Shown here: in pieces, positions 12,269 to 22,735 of the stretch | Layout: each line of letters starts with the position of its first letter | How positions within the stretch are numbered: the stretch's first letter is position 1 | DNA from: Allolobophora icterica | Lineage: Eukaryota > Annelida > Clitellata > Crassiclitellata > Lumbricidae | Length of the DNA: 64,000 nucleotides | Reading direction: 5' to 3' | NCBI GenBank assembly: GCA_963556255.1 | Contig: OY744605.1 | Location: forward strand, 85,883,021-85,947,020 | Notes under the pieces: generated by a model | What the model saw: the letters and a program-made list of their open reading frames with translations, nothing else | What the model was told of the DNA's origin: nothing | Databases searched by the model: none | Translations under genes and position numbers: made by a program

Positions 12269-13116
12269 GGAGACTTCGTTGTTCCTTACGCTCGTACCGC
12301 CATAGCACAACGTAGGGCATTCTCGGTGGTTGGTCCTGCCGTTTGGAACGATCTACCTCTTAAGATTCGCTCCCTTCCTAGAGATTTCTCTGGTTCCTTT
12401 ACAGTCTCCTTAACCCTTTGGAAGTGAGGTCAAACATTGTAACGTTAGTGGTGAGGTGGGGTTTGATATACCCCAATACACTTTTTTACTTGCAAGTCGC
12501 GATATCAGATACATAACATTATTTGTGAGCTAAACCATAATTATCAACTAAACTGGCGATTATCAAGAAAAAAATAACTGTTTTCGATCATTATTGAAGT
12601 GCCAGCATGTGAACTAATAACCATGCAATATTTACTTTGCACGTGCATTTTTCAATACTCATTCAAAAGATTACCAAATGCACGAATTATACCAGGAATA
12701 ATGCATCAATTTTGCATCAATGCAAAATTATATGCTGCAATATCTTATATTTTCGCCCGTTTCATTTTTCGGCACTGCGCCGTAACTTTTTTAATTCGAT
12801 AAAATCAAAATATATACGAAAAATTATAATTTCTTTTTAATATGCAAAAAAATTAAAAAAAATTGTACACTCAATAGTTCCTGATATTGTCTTAAAGTGT
12901 TCATATTTCACATTCACGAAGGTAGACAAAAATAATCCAAGCTGGTTCCACGTTTTCCGTAAAAACGCAACGTGGAATAGCTGTGGGGTGTGTCATACCC
13001 CACCTCACCTCCAAAGGGTTAAGACATTTCTTTTTGAATGGGCCTGAGTCGGGAGTGCCTCTGAATAGATTCCTTGAAGGGGCGCTATATAAATGTTTTA
13101 GATAGATAGATAGATA
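12269..13116 (+). mobile_element. 5'-truncated L2-like LINE 3' end inserted into RTE
   Basis: Coding text at 12269-12409 (DFVVPYARTAIAQRRAFSVV, GPAVWNDLP) is the L2-like C-terminus found complete at 14784-16529. The element's terminal sequence GGGAGTGCCTCTGAATAG, GGGGCGCTATATAAATG and a (GATA)n tail lie at 13050-13116. Between them a MITE (12414-13018) interrupts it. GTCTGG occurs at both edges (12263-12268 and 13117-13122) and may be the target duplication. RTE sequence continues on either side. Confidence 0.8.
12414..13018. mobile_element. piggyBac-type MITE, 605 bp, in TTAA target
   Basis: Flanked by TTAA (12410-12413 and 13019-13022). The terminal inverted repeats start CCCTTTGGAAGTGAGGT at the left and, inverted, CCCTTTGGAGGTGAGGT at the right. 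TTAA duplication and CCC-starting ends are specific to the piggyBac superfamily. A subterminal inverted pair (GTGAGGTGGGGTTTGA near 12452 and its inverse near 12984-13005) extends the fold. The AT-rich interior has no coding frame. Removing it rejoins the interrupted LINE 3' end. Confidence 0.9.
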
Positions 13117-13258
13117 GTCTGGAGAAGGAGGCTATCGAAAGTACAATTTCTGGATGTAGAGTTCAAGGAAGACCTATCTACGCTGCTTGATAAGAAAAGC
13201 CGTCGAGTGGATTATCATACGACCGGTTATTGAAAGAAAAAGGAACAATGGTATAGAT
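13117..13258 (+). pseudogene. RTE-clade LINE C-terminal remnant, part 2
   Basis: This continues the RTE frame interrupted at about 12262: SLEKEAIESTISGCRVQGRP, then stops. It ends at the hAT element at 13259, whose target duplication GTATAGAT is 13251-13258. Confidence 0.65.
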
Positions 13259-14603
13259 CAGAGTTTTTCAAACTGTGGTCCGCGGACCCCTGGGGGTCCG
13301 CGAAGGATATGGCGAGGGTCCGCGAGAGCGTTCTGAAAATAATGTGATGCTTTACATTGCATGGTTTTAGCATTAACAGCCTGTGTTTTCAAATTCATAC
13401 GCTACTTATAGTAGGCTATGCCTGTAACTGTATGATCCACAAGGATCCAATTTTGTATTCGATCACATCAGTTTTGTACGTGATGCTGCTGATAGATATT
13501 CTTTGCGTACTATGGCCTACAGTGACGTAAATAAGATGTAGGCTTATGGTCACGTTACATTTCTAGCCTAATAAAACGTGTGTTTTAATAAAATTTAATA
13601 TATAATTTCTGCTAATCGACTGCCAATCATTTCTGCACCCAATGTAAGCGCGATGTATTTGAAGTCTTCATCAGAAGTAGGCCTACAACTAGATTCCATT
13701 TAAAAAGGTTTAAGATCAATATTCACAAAACAATCTTAGAAAGTCTGCAAGTGTTTCATTTAGAAAATCAACACTGAATATGAGTCTGGTTGTTTTTTCC
13801 ATGGAAGAAACACTGAAGCTCTAGCTATGACTCTAGTTGTGTTTACATAAACGCTATTTTCTTCTCATTGTAACGCTGGACTGACTTGTATTGGTTTTCT
13901 GGGGAAAACAACTTGCTCTATAGTCTGTTGCATTAAGTATTATAATTACAGGACACACCTAGTTAGCTAAAAAAAAGTCTAGTGGTTCCTCCAGTGAAGG
14001 CTTCATTTGCAATATGCTGGTCTATTTCCTGGTTGTGAACTCTGGACTTGTGGAATTAGAAATTTGTGGAATTCGCCTGATTTTAGCCTTTAAATGAACG
14101 ATAATACAGAGATTTGCAAAGGATATCCCTATTTCGTTCACGTTCGCTGTTACATGCTAACTATAATAAATTTGCTGTTTGTATTAGGCCCCTATGGATA
14201 ACTTTCTGAAACTTAAGAAAACAGTGCTTAGGCCTATCCAAAATAGCACCAATTATGGACAGTTTTTGCACAGCAAAGCAATCACATCCCTCTCGCTAAC
14301 ATTACTGGTTTTTGGCGAAACCGATGTTATTCATTTCTTTTTAAAATTACTGTGTTCCATAGTTATTACAGGAAGTTAATAACAATAATATTTATTTAGT
14401 GTTACTTTTTATATTATACTAGTCCTGAGCGTCATAAATAAGCAAGCGTGTATTGTGGAAATAGGCTAGTCTGTCTGCCTGTTATTTTTTTTATTAAATT
14501 TTAAGTGACAGAGGCCTAAATTTTGCTTTGTAAATACTGGGGTCCGCGAGCTATGCCTAGAAAAAAATAGGGGTCCCTGGTCCAAAAAGTTTGAAAAGCT
14601 CTG
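13259..14603 (+). mobile_element. Non-autonomous hAT transposon, 1345 bp
   Basis: The terminal inverted repeats are CAGAGTTTTTCAAACTGTGG at the left and, inverted, CAGAGCTTTTCAAACTTTTT at the right. They are flanked by a perfect 8-bp duplication GTATAGAT (13251-13258 and 14604-14611). Subterminal GGTCCGCGGACCC is the pattern of Charlie/ZBED-type hAT elements. A short frame at 14194-14379 starts MDNFLKLKK, resembling the N-terminus of such transposases, but there is no catalytic domain. I read it as an internally deleted derivative that needs transposase in trans; the N-terminal resemblance is inference. Confidence 0.88.
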
Positions 14604-14611
14604 GTATAGAT

Positions 14612-14783
14612 GGAACCAGAGTATACTGACATCTTATGGCAACAAAGGCCGTTGACGTCGACAGAAATCGTTTTATCGTATTAAATGTTTGAATACCAAG
14701 TTTATAATAGTTCGATGATTATTATCGCGTCGGTGGAAATAGCGTGAAAGGTGGAAATAGCGTGAAAGGTGTGTTAACTGGAT
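14612..14783. repeat. Backbone module with 18-bp tandem duplication
   Basis: Contains the fullest backbone core (GACATCTTATGGCAAC at 14629, then GGCCGTTGACGTCGACAG). An 18-bp unit GTGGAAATAGCGTGAAAG is repeated twice in tandem at about 14734-14769. The right edge (TTTCCACC-type text to TTAAC) is the inverse of 12001-12040, so the nested block 12.0-14.8 kb is flanked by inverted module copies. Confidence 0.65.
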
Positions 14784-16529
14784 TTGTCATTCAAACAACA
14801 GGCTCCTCCTCCGTTCTCGGCTGACGATTATGCCAACTTCTATGCTACAAAGATCAATGCTGTTCGTCGCGACACCGCTGACTCTCCTCCGCCCTCGTTC
14901 TCCTCGACTGAGCTCTCTTTCTCCACCCTTGCTCCGGTCACTGAGGCTGAGCTGCGTCGCCTCATCCTCGCCTCGCCTGCCAAGTCGTCGGAATTGGATC
15001 CTCTCCCGACATTTCTCGTCCAGGAGCAAATCGAAACCCTCCTTCCGTTCCTGACGATCCTCTGTAATTCTTCTCTACGTGATGGCATCTTACCGGCTTC
15101 ACAGAAATGTTCTATCATCATCCCTACTCTGAAACAGATGGGTCTGGATCCCTCTAGCCCCTCGAATTATAGGCCAATATCTAATGTCAGTTTTATTTCT
15201 AAACTAATTGAGAAACTTGTAGCTTCTCAGTTATTGAGTTACCTAGACTCTAATAACCTTCTACCCTGCCGTCAGTCGGGATTCCGTAAGGGACACTCTA
15301 CTGAGACCCTTCTACTTAGTCTGCTTAATGATGTTTACAGTGCCATTGATCGCTCTCAACTTACTCTTCTTGCACTTTACGATGTAAGTGCAGCCTTCGA
15401 CACGGTAGATCATGATCTTCTACTGCGTCGCCTTTCTACCTCCTTTGGTATCTCCAACTTACCTCTACAGTGGCTTTCCTCATACCTATCTGACCGCTCT
15501 TCGTCTACTGTCTTCCACTCCTCGCGTTCCCCTTGGATTCCTGTACCTGTTGGCCTCCCCCAGGGTTCCGTGCTTGGCCCTCTTCTTTATATCCTCTTTA
15601 CTGCTGACCTTGAATCTGTTCTTGCTGCTATTGCTCTGTCTAGCCACTCTTACGCTGATGATCTCCAATCTTACTTGCATTGCTCTGCAAGGGATGCTCT
15701 GAGTGCTGTTCGCGTGATGTCTCGCGCAACTGACACTCTGTCTGCCTGGCTTTCTTCCAATCGCCTGAGACTTAATCCTCTTAAGACCCAGTTCATATGG
15801 CTGGGTACCCGCCAACAGCTGGCAAAACTTGATCTGAACTCTTTCGCAGCTGAATTCCCTCTAATGTCATTCTCTACCTCCGTTCGAGACCTCGGTGTCA
15901 TCATTGATCAGGAATTAACGTTTACTAAGCACCTTTCCTCCTTGTCTCGCTCCTGCTTTTACCATCTCCGTCAGCTTAGGGTCGTTGCTCGCTCTCTCTC
16001 AACATCTGCTGCTCCTACTCTTATCCACGCCTTCGTTTGCTCTCGTCTAGACTACTGTTCTTCCCTTTACATTGGTCTTCCTCAAGTCCGGTTGTCCACT
16101 CTTGAGAGGGTCTTACGGTCTGCGGCTCGCCTTGTTGGTTCCATTCCTCGCTATGGTAGCGTATCCTCCTACATGTATCATACTCTACACTGGCTCCCTC
16201 TTCGGCAGCGTATCCTGTATCGGCTCTGCTCTCTTGTCTGACAAAGCGTCTTGGGCACAGCTCCTCGCTACTTATGCTCCATCTTTACTCTCTCTTCCTC
16301 CTTTACGGGTCGCTCAGCTCTTCGTTCCTCTACTCGGGGTGACTTTCTGGTTCCATTTGCCCGCACTGCTACAATGCAGCGTCGAGCATTTTCTGTTGTT
16401 GGTCCAACAGTGTGGAATGACTTGCCATCTTTCCTTCGCCTATCTCCTCGTACACCCTCGTCTTCCTTCTACACCCTATTGAAGACTTTTCTCTATGATC
16501 AGGCCTGGCTCGGGAGCGCCTCTGAGTAG
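14784..16529 (+). pseudogene. L2-like LINE reverse transcriptase, one nonsense codon
   Basis: A long frame encodes the RT of a CR1/L2-group LINE without the endonuclease. Counting from 14784: linker DDYANFYATKINAVR (residues 14-28), LDPLPTF, motif A DVSAAFDTVDH (200-210), motif B GLPQGSVLGPLLY, motif C YADD (290-293), then VRDLGVIIDQEL and VCSRLDYCSSLY. An in-frame TGA at 16239-16241 falls where the relative at 17639-19039 has Trp (ALVWRCLSGSAP). One TGG to TGA change therefore broke it, and the same frame then runs on to GPTVWNDLP and a stop at 16529. The apparent start is not ATG, because the copy is 5'-truncated. All RT catalytic residues are present. Confidence 0.9.
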
Positions 16530-16580
16530 AACTCTTGAAGAGGCGCTATATAAATTTTATGATTGATTGATTGATTGAAA
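16530..16580 (+). repeat. L2-like LINE 3' terminus with (GATT)n tail
   Basis: After GGGAGCGCCTCTGAGTAG (around the stop codon) comes AGAGGCGCTATATAAATTTT and a (GATT)n tail at 16561-16578. GCGCTATATAAAT before a short tandem repeat is the conserved 3' end of L2/CR1-type LINEs, where RT is thought to bind. SINE-1 ends in the same way. Confidence 0.85.
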
Positions 16581-16872
16581 CACGAAATATTGTGCCCCCC
16601 ACCCCCAGTGTTGATGACGTCGAGCTTACTGTACAAATCATCATTGAAATTAACACCTAATTCAAATTATTTTTTAACCGACGTATACGCAACAAAGATA
16701 GAAATAAGACTTGAAGGTGTTGGGAAGCAGATTGATGCTAAGGTAGGACTACTGCATATATGATAAGAAAACTCTTGCTTTTTTTATTAACTTATTTTAT
16801 CATTTTAATTTCGATTTATTATTACTTCAGTGTTTTACAAGCAATGCTTCTAGCTTCTGTCCCATTGTACGT
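16581..16872. other. Unassigned spacer
   Basis: AT-rich sequence between two L2-like LINEs. It has a C-rich patch at 16594-16608 and a faint backbone echo (TTTTTAACCGACGTATACGC). The 62-codon frame at 16575-16763 has no recognisable feature. Confidence 0.5.
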
Positions 16873-17290
16873 TTGCTAATTGTAATTGTAATTGTAATTG
16901 TAATCGAGAATTTATTTAGCGCCACTCATAATCAGAGGCGCTCCCGACCCGGGTCAGTGTCTTCACTGACAAAAAGAAATGTTTTCAGGCGCTTGCGAAA
17001 CTGGGCAGGGGAGAGAGAGAGGAGGACAAGCCTAAAGCCTTTAGGGAGACTGTTCCAGCTGGAAGGGCCCACAACCGCAAAACTACGGGACTGGGCAGTA
17101 GCAGTGCGCATCCGAGGAACTACCAAGTGGCCACGGGCAGATGACCGGAGAGAGGCCCGACCAGGCAAACTGGAAACTGGGGTGCAGTAAGCCCTTAGAT
17201 ACAGCGGAGTTGAGCCAACAAGACAGTTACGCATGAGGGAAAGGACCTTAAATTGGATGCGTTGGTGAATGGGAAGCAATAACATAATTA
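16873..17290 (-). pseudogene. 5'-truncated L2-like LINE 3' end, ATTACA tail
   Basis: The minus-strand frame of 117 codons carries LPIHQRIQFKVLSL, RSSARGHLVVPRMRTATAQS and FAVVGPSSWNSLPKG, the C-terminal end of the L2-like ORF2. It ends in GGGAGCGCCTCTGATTATG, GTGGCGCTAAATAAATTC and an (ATTACA)n tail (16877-16905). A sister copy with the same tail type is at 41401-41690, so this is a distinct subfamily from those with GATT or GAAT tails. Confidence 0.82.
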
Positions 17291-17583
17291 CACTAAACTA
17301 AAACCAATAATAATTAGTCGTCACACTGAACTTGTTCAGCCGCATATTTAGCATGATCGGGAAAGTTAGAACTATACCGCTAAAAGCTTTTGCTGATCGA
17401 TGCAGCTGTGTGTTGTCTAATGTCAAAACTGGCGCTATATAAATTATGGATGAAGCGTGTAAATTATGCAGCTGAAGGAACGCAGGAGAAATCAAACAGT
17501 TTTCATTCACGCCCTAATTAAGTGCGCAATTACAAAGCTGCGTTTAGACACCTTTAAGTCGGATATTAACGATGTTATTTATA
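17291..17583. repeat. Backbone module block
   Basis: One of the clearest copies of the block with GTCAAAACTGGCGCTATATA and GCTGAAGGAACGCAGGAGAA, ending in TTAGACACCTTTAAGTCGG. It matches 2660-2970 and 29600-29830, and in inverse 47075-47310. Confidence 0.65.
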
Positions 17584-17660
17584 ATTCATTCATTCATTCA
17601 TTCATTCTGGACATTTATATAGCGCTTCTTCAAGAGACCTACTCAGAGGCGCTCTCAGCC
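17584..17660 (-). repeat. L2-like LINE 3' terminus with (GAAT)n tail
   Basis: On the minus strand: GAGAGCGCCTCTGAGTAGG, GAAGCGCTATATAAATGTC, then a (GAAT)n tail (17584-17607). It is the 3' end of the LINE whose coding frame is 17639-19039. Confidence 0.88.
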
Positions 17661-19039
17661 CAGCCACGGCTAAACAGATAGGTCTTGAGTTGTCGTAAGA
17701 AAACAGGTGAATTATTTCGGGGGAAGCAGCGTAAGGATATCGGAAGACCATTCCAGGTAGACGGGCCAACAACCGAGAAAGCTCGGCGTTGCCTGACTGC
17801 GGAGCGGGTCCGAGGGACCAATAGCTCCCCATTAGTCGCAGAGCGCAAAGCTCTGCGAGAAGCTAAGTCAGAAATCGGACAGCAGAGTTCAGACAGGTAG
17901 GATGGGGCGCTACCAGATAGACACCGCCAAACTAGTGCTGCTATCCTGTAGGAGATGCGCTCAGAGGCAGGAAGCCAATGTAAGACGTCACGCATATAGG
18001 CAGAGACTGGGGCATATTTTGGAATGCGACCAATAAGTCTAGCAGCAGAACGAAGGACCCGGTCAAGTCGCCCCATTAGGCCCTTGGAGTGACCAACAAG
18101 GACCGAGCAACAGTGGTCAACTCTACCAGTGACAAATGCATGAACTAAGATCACTGCAGCATCATGGGAGAGGGACCTCAGTACAACACGCAACTGCCGG
18201 AGCTGATAATAACAGTTCCGAGTGACCAAGTTAACGTGCTGAGAGAGACTAAGCTCTCGATCCAGCGTAACACCTAGGTCACGAACAGTAAGGGAGAAAG
18301 TGATATGGGGAAAGGTTTCAGTCAGTTGGTGTAGGTCAACGCCCGCCAGCTGTCTACGACCACCAAGCCAAATGAATTGAGTTTTGGACGGGTTCAGTAG
18401 CAACCGGTTTGAGGCCATCCAAGCTGAGAGGGTATCAATAGCGCGGCACATCAACCCAACAGAAGCCACTGCATCAGCTGCGCGGCAGTGGACATATGCT
18501 TGGATGTCGTCAGCATAAAGCTGATGAAGCAGTCCACATGACTGTAGCAAGGAACTAATATCAGAAGTAAACAAAACATAAAGTAACGGGCCAAGGACGG
18601 ACCCCTGGGGTACACCAAATAGGGCGGGGACCCAGCGGGACCTGGAGGAACCAGCAGTAACACAGTTAGTGCGACCAGTAAGATAGGATGATAGCCAGTC
18701 TAACGGTTTGCCAACCAGCCCAAAGGAAACAGAGAGGCGCTGTAGAAGTATAGCATGATCGACAGAGTCGAATGCCGAGCTAACATCAAAAAGGGCTAAA
18801 AGGGTAATCTGACCACAGTCCATGGCGCCATATAAATCTGACAGGAGGCGGACCAGTAAAGTTTCAGTGGAATGATTCCTCCGAAAACCCGACTGGAGGG
18901 ATGGGAGTAAACCATTCATATTGAGATAACCAATTAGTTGATTTGCAACAATGCGCTCCGATATTTTGGAGAGGAATGTAACATTTGCGATCGGGCGGTA
19001 GTTTGCAGGATCAGTTGAGTCCAGCCCGTCACGCTTCAT
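17639..19039 (-). CDS. L2-like LINE ORF2 (reverse transcriptase), uninterrupted 466 codons
   Basis: Minus-strand frame for the RT and C-terminal domain of a CR1/L2-group LINE. Residues in order: YRPIANVTFLSKISERIVAN, SGFRRNHSTETLLVRLL, motif A DVSSAFDSVDH, motif B GVPQGSVLGPLLYVLF, motif C YADD (175-178), VRDLGVTLDREL, VHAFVTGRVDHCC, and the C-terminal FSVVGPSTWNGLP to ESASE. No stop or frameshift is visible and both catalytic Asp are present. Coding text continues upstream to about 19080 (LPTSQKRSILIPAMK), so the first Met shown is internal. The endonuclease is missing, as in most 5'-truncated LINE copies. It is probably a recent insertion unable to move itself, though its RT could in principle be made. 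Confidence 0.9.
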   Translation of the reverse strand: MKRDGLDSTDPANYRPIANVTFLSKISERIVANQLIGYLNMNGLLPSLQSGFRRNHSTETLLVRLLSDLYGAMDCGQITLLALFDVSSAFDSVDHAILLQRLSVSFGLVGKPLDWLSSYLTGRTNCVTAGSSRSRWVPALFGVPQGSVLGPLLYVLFTSDISSLLQSCGLLHQLYADDIQAYVHCRAADAVASVGLMCRAIDTLSAWMASNRLLLNPSKTQFIWLGGRRQLAGVDLHQLTETFPHITFSLTVRDLGVTLDRELSLSQHVNLVTRNCYYQLRQLRVVLRSLSHDAAVILVHAFVTGRVDHCCSVLVGHSKGLMGRLDRVLRSAARLIGRIPKYAPVSAYMRDVLHWLPASERISYRIAALVWRCLSGSAPSYLSELCCPISDLASRRALRSATNGELLVPRTRSAVRQRRAFSVVGPSTWNGLPISLRCFPRNNSPVFLRQLKTYLFSRGWAESASE

Positions 19040-19040
19040 G

Positions 19041-19137
19041 GCCGGAATGAGAATTGACCGCTTCTGAGAAGTAGGTAGTATAATAAATAAATCAGAAGTA
19101 AATCAGAAGTAGAAGTAGGTAGTATAATAAATAAATA
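19041..19137. repeat. LINE 5' junction with direct duplication
   Basis: At the truncated 5' end of the LINE, a segment GAAGTAGGTAGTATAATAAA occurs twice (from about 19069 and from about 19112), separated by AATCAGAAGTAAATCAGAAG-type filler. This looks like template slippage or end repair during insertion. Confidence 0.6.
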
Positions 19138-19140
19138 ATA

Positions 19141-19222
19141 AATCACGGCATCTCGCGCTATTACTCTTTGAATCCAATCCTAATCAACGCCCATGTTATA
19201 CCCATAAAAAGAAGATGAGTAG
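19141..19222. repeat. Backbone module
   Basis: Short backbone block (TTTGAATCCAATCCTAATCAA, also at 3050 and 38655) leading into SINE-2. Confidence 0.45.
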
Positions 19223-19480
19223 CCCTTAAGCTAGCCTGAGAGGCAGCCACGGGCACGAAGTGTTTGCGATTTCTTTTCTTAACCTCAGCATGCGAGGGCA
19301 AGTGGCTAGTCCTCTCCCTCGCCTTCTTATCTTCCCTCCGACAGTGTACGGTCAGTGTACTTATTATGGCTGATTTGGACAAAAATCTCGAACCAAAAAT
19401 TCTGGAACTTAATATCACCCGACCTCTCGATAAAAAGTCGAGCGCGCTAACTACTACACTACAAGATGTCGCTAGACCGC
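19223..19480 (-). mobile_element. SINE-2, tRNA-like head
   Basis: On the minus strand the head reads TTGTAGTGTAGTAGTTAGCG, which contains a pol III A box (TAGTGTAGTAG). GTCGAGAGGTCGG-type text follows, then GGTTCGAGATTTTTGTCC, and a body with CAGCCATAATAAGTACACTG and CACTGTCGGAGGGAAGAT. The same body and head are at 58481-58700 (plus). The head alone is also inside each unit of the 34.5-37.3 kb triplication. The B box is degenerate. It is a SINE rather than a working tRNA gene, because the acceptor stem and 3' end are lacking. Confidence 0.65.
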
Positions 19481-20535
19481 GGATAATGGTAGATCTCTTT
19501 AGACACCTTTTAAACATATTCACCTTACGCTATATGTAAGTAAATGCGTTTAAAGTTTTCCAGTTTCATTGCCATAGAGTGGTTAGCTTTGTCACTACAC
19601 TTTCTTTTGATAATAAACCGATACAATAGCAACATTGCTATAATGCGTAAAAATACAGAGATCCTAATACATATCAAACAAACTGGAATAAATGATAACA
19701 AGCACACGTACATGGTATCGAACATCGACTAAAGCTACGTAATAGTTTTGTAACACTTCAACGGTCATTGTGACCATTGCTTACAGAACGTCGGTGTCCA
19801 AAAATTGGCAAATTCGTGAGGTTCATTGTTTGGCAGCCACAAGATGTCTCTAGTCCAAAGAAGATTGCTACACTCCTTAGACACCTGTAATACTTTATCA
19901 TAAGCAGGATGCAGAAAATGCCGCATTCAATTCAGCTATGAACTCCGTCACAACCTTGACTGTGATGGTACCAGTCCCGAAACCTTACGAAAGGAGGAGG
20001 GCGACGCTAATAATATGCTTACTTGCTATGACACAGTTTCGTTAAACAGCAACTAAGAACCAACTGCCTTAAGAACGGTGAGAACTGCTTACAAATAATT
20101 ACTTACCTGTTTTAAATGTTTGGTAATACTCTGTGTATCATGATATGTCCATGTTATAAAATGTGTGTGGAGCCCTATATATCTAACATTGTCTGTGATA
20201 CACATAGTGATAAACTGTTTTGATGCAAATTAAACAGTATTTCGCAACAATTGTCACACACAATAAATATTTCAACAACTTCAGATATAAATGCACAGTA
20301 CATAAAATTATAATTATGACATTATATTCTTATTCTACTTTTGACTCCTACTCATTTCTGAAAACTTTAAGCGACCATCCACTAATCTCCAATTCAGTGA
20401 CATCTCATGGCAACATCTACCGTTATAATTATATGAAATAGTAATAATTTCACAAACAGCATGCACGTTTAATGAAACAGATGGTATACCAAGATGCTTT
20501 AAAGAATCTGTTAAGGTATCCAATACACTCAATAA
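19481..20535. repeat. Backbone modules with an R3 copy
   Basis: Contains TTTAGACACCTTTTAAAC at about 19498, an inverse GACATC-type motif (CAGCCACAAGATGTCTCTAG, 19835), an R3 copy on the minus strand at 19968-20060, and AGTGACATCTCATGGCAAC at 20396. Small AT-rich frames at 19525-19732 and 20220-20441 are not credible genes. Confidence 0.55.
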
Positions 20536-20539
20536 TAAA

Positions 20540-20893
20540 TTTAATTAATTCACGTTATTTCGCTCCAAAATATTTATGTGACTTAATACATCGCCCTCAC
20601 TCTGCTGCTTCTCTTCGTCCTCTTCGTTCATCTGACAGTCTGGACCTTCTCGTTCCCCGTGTCAGGACTTCTCTGGCTCAATCTAGGTCGTTTGCTTCCA
20701 TTGGCCCTTCTCTTTGGAATGAGCTTCCTCCGTTCGTTCGTTCTTCTATTCTCTCAGGTAACGTCTCTTCCTCTTTTACCTTTCTTAAAACTTGCTTTTT
20801 CTCTCGGGGTCTATCGCACTGGGAGCGCTTCTGAATGGCCCTCCCGCTAGAAGCGCTTTATAAATATCCGAATACAATACAATACAATACAAT
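20540..20893 (+). pseudogene. 5'-truncated L2-like LINE 3' end, AATAC tail
   Basis: The frame ending at 20834 carries YFAPKYLCDLIHRPHSAASL, DLLVPRVRTSLAQSRSF and FASIGPSLWNELPPF, the C-terminal end of an L2-like RT. It then has GGGAGCGCTTCTGAATGG, AAGCGCTTTATAAATATCCG and an (AATAC)n tail to 20893. The tail matches that at 61408-61426, a further subfamily. Only about 100 codons remain. Confidence 0.82.
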
Positions 20894-21794
20894 GAGCATA
20901 TGATTACAATTGTTTAGAATTTGATCTAGCGCTAAAACGCAAATTGTATTCTTATAGAGCTTCAGTTGTAACAGTTTTAAAGGTGTCGAAGTGTAGTCAC
21001 GTTATTTACCGTCTATCGACATCTCTGGGTGTAGCGATTAGTTCGTTAGTTGCTGTTTAACGACGCTGTGTTAGAACGAAGACAATTAGCGTCGCCCTCC
21101 TCCTTTTATCCAGGTTTAAGGTTGGCACTACCGAGTATATGACCATTGAAATTATTACAGCTTGGTTTGGGTGCGCCATTAGTTGATACCTTTTCCATTC
21201 GACACCAGCGCAAAAGAAGTTATAATTAGAGTCACAAGCACACCCTGTGTTGTTTATAAATTGTAAATGTCATAGAGTGCGCATTCGTAAATGCGATTTT
21301 CGACGCCTTACTTTTGCCCAAGGCTTTGAAACAGATACGATCAGAATGTAGGCAATTGCAGAGTTAGTAGAATAGTTCCAAAGTTTTAAGGACATCTTAT
21401 GGCTACAAGGGCCGTTGACGTCGCCCTATTTCTTTTTGCAAGCTTGCAACTGACACAAGGCCCTATTAGCAGTCTCGATTAAAATTATTTGTTTATAATG
21501 TATTTATTTAGAGGATTTTTGGTATTTATATACACAAAGCCTAGGAATGCTTGTCTCTAAGACTTGTAATGGAATTCAGCCCATTGCCGTAGATTTTTTT
21601 ATCCAATTTTATAATACAAATATACACCAGTAAAATGGATGGATCCAGAGTTAACGACATCATATGGCAATAAAGGCAGTTGACGTTGGCATGACTTATT
21701 TCGAACAGATCTCATGGTTGCTTTCGCACATCACAATACAGGAATGTAGTCTGTTATCTCTTATAAGGCGAACATCTGCCTTGAAAGAGGTGTG
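20894..21794. repeat. Backbone modules with an R3 copy
   Basis: GTTTTAAAGGTGTCGAAG at about 20970, an R3 copy (plus) at 21041-21137, and GACATCTTATGGCTACAAGG followed by GCCGTTGACGTCG at 21390-21425. A further GACATC-type motif lies at 21655. Nothing coding. Confidence 0.55.
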
Positions 21795-22350
21795 GAATTA
21801 TATAAGTAAGTAAGTAAGTAAATTCTTTATTACACCATTAGCAAACGCACAATGGGATAGAAGCTAGAAGCATTGATTGTAAAACATAGAAGTAATAATA
21901 AATCGAAATAAAAATGATAAAAAAGGTAAATAAAAAAGCAAGTGTTTTCTTGTCATTTATGCAGTAATCTAGCAATATAACCCTTCCCTGTCAAAGGATC
22001 ACATCGTGGTATCTCACAATTATGCCAGCGAGGTCGAAGAGAGTACCCGGAAGATCGTATCGGAGGGAGCAAATCATGGAGGACATGCCCTGGGTCCCGA
22101 AGGATTGCAGCAAAGAGAGCATCGTCCACCTTAGAACATTACAAGGCAAATGTAGGAGTAGGCCTATCAGTTGGCAGATGCCCTTGTTGTTGTTTACGAA
22201 TCAAGGCAGAGAGACGATCTCTCTCACCACCAATGGAAAATCCCCACCAGACTGGAGATGAGTACAACATTCGTGCCACTGTGGTGGAACGTACAACATC
22301 ATGGAGGCGGCTTCCAGTAAATCCATGCGGTAACAAAGGACGTTGACTGG
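21795..22350 (-). pseudogene. Jockey-group LINE RT C-terminal remnant with TTAC tail
   Basis: Minus-strand translation: STTVARMLYSSPVWWGF, ERDRLSALIRKQQ (22139-22336), then DALFAAILRDPGHVLHDLLP and SGYSLRPRWHN, ending near 21960. WWGF and the final Y-LRPR-H block are typical of the C-termini of Jockey/CR1-group RTs. A 3' untranslated part follows, ending AATAAAGAATTTACTTACTT with a short TTAC repeat at about 21808-21822. The 79-codon plus-strand frame over 22022-22261 is its shadow. A frame change separates the two coding parts. Confidence 0.7.
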
Positions 22351-22541
22351 GCAGAAATGTTTCTCAACAGTTAGTGTACAGTTCCAGTCCATAGTTTAAG
22401 TCAAGTCGCACATTTTATGAGTAAGTTTTGTTTCATACGTGATTACTGTGAATCAACTGAATTCGTACACACGGTAATCTTTGGTCGACTTGTGATATCC
22501 CAAAAGAAGTTTCAGTTTTGTGAAATAATTCAACAAATTGT
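22351..22541. repeat. Backbone module
   Basis: Paralogous to 10690-10850 (CAGTTCCAGTC, CATAGTTTAAGTC, TTACTGTGAA, GTCGACTTGTG). Not coding. Confidence 0.5.
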
Positions 22542-22542
22542 T

Positions 22543-22611
<69 letters not shown>

Positions 22612-22735
22612 GTAATTTGTTCTTTAATTTAGCGCCTGCAAACTCACTGCGCTGTACAACGAACATACATATAGTAGAAACGGCAGCCACGCAGGGCGCC
22701 TTTCTGAAAGCAGTTAACTGTAAATATCGAGCATT
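22542..22735 (-). mobile_element. SINE-4 fragment with (ATT)n tail
   Basis: A roughly 70-bp AAT tract (22542-22612) adjoins a body containing CGGCAGCCACGCAGGGCGCC, which matches GGCAGCCGTGCAAGGCGCCG at 37638-37660. There the same arrangement has a tRNA-like head. Read on the minus strand, the ATT tract is the 3' tail. The head is missing here. Confidence 0.6.
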
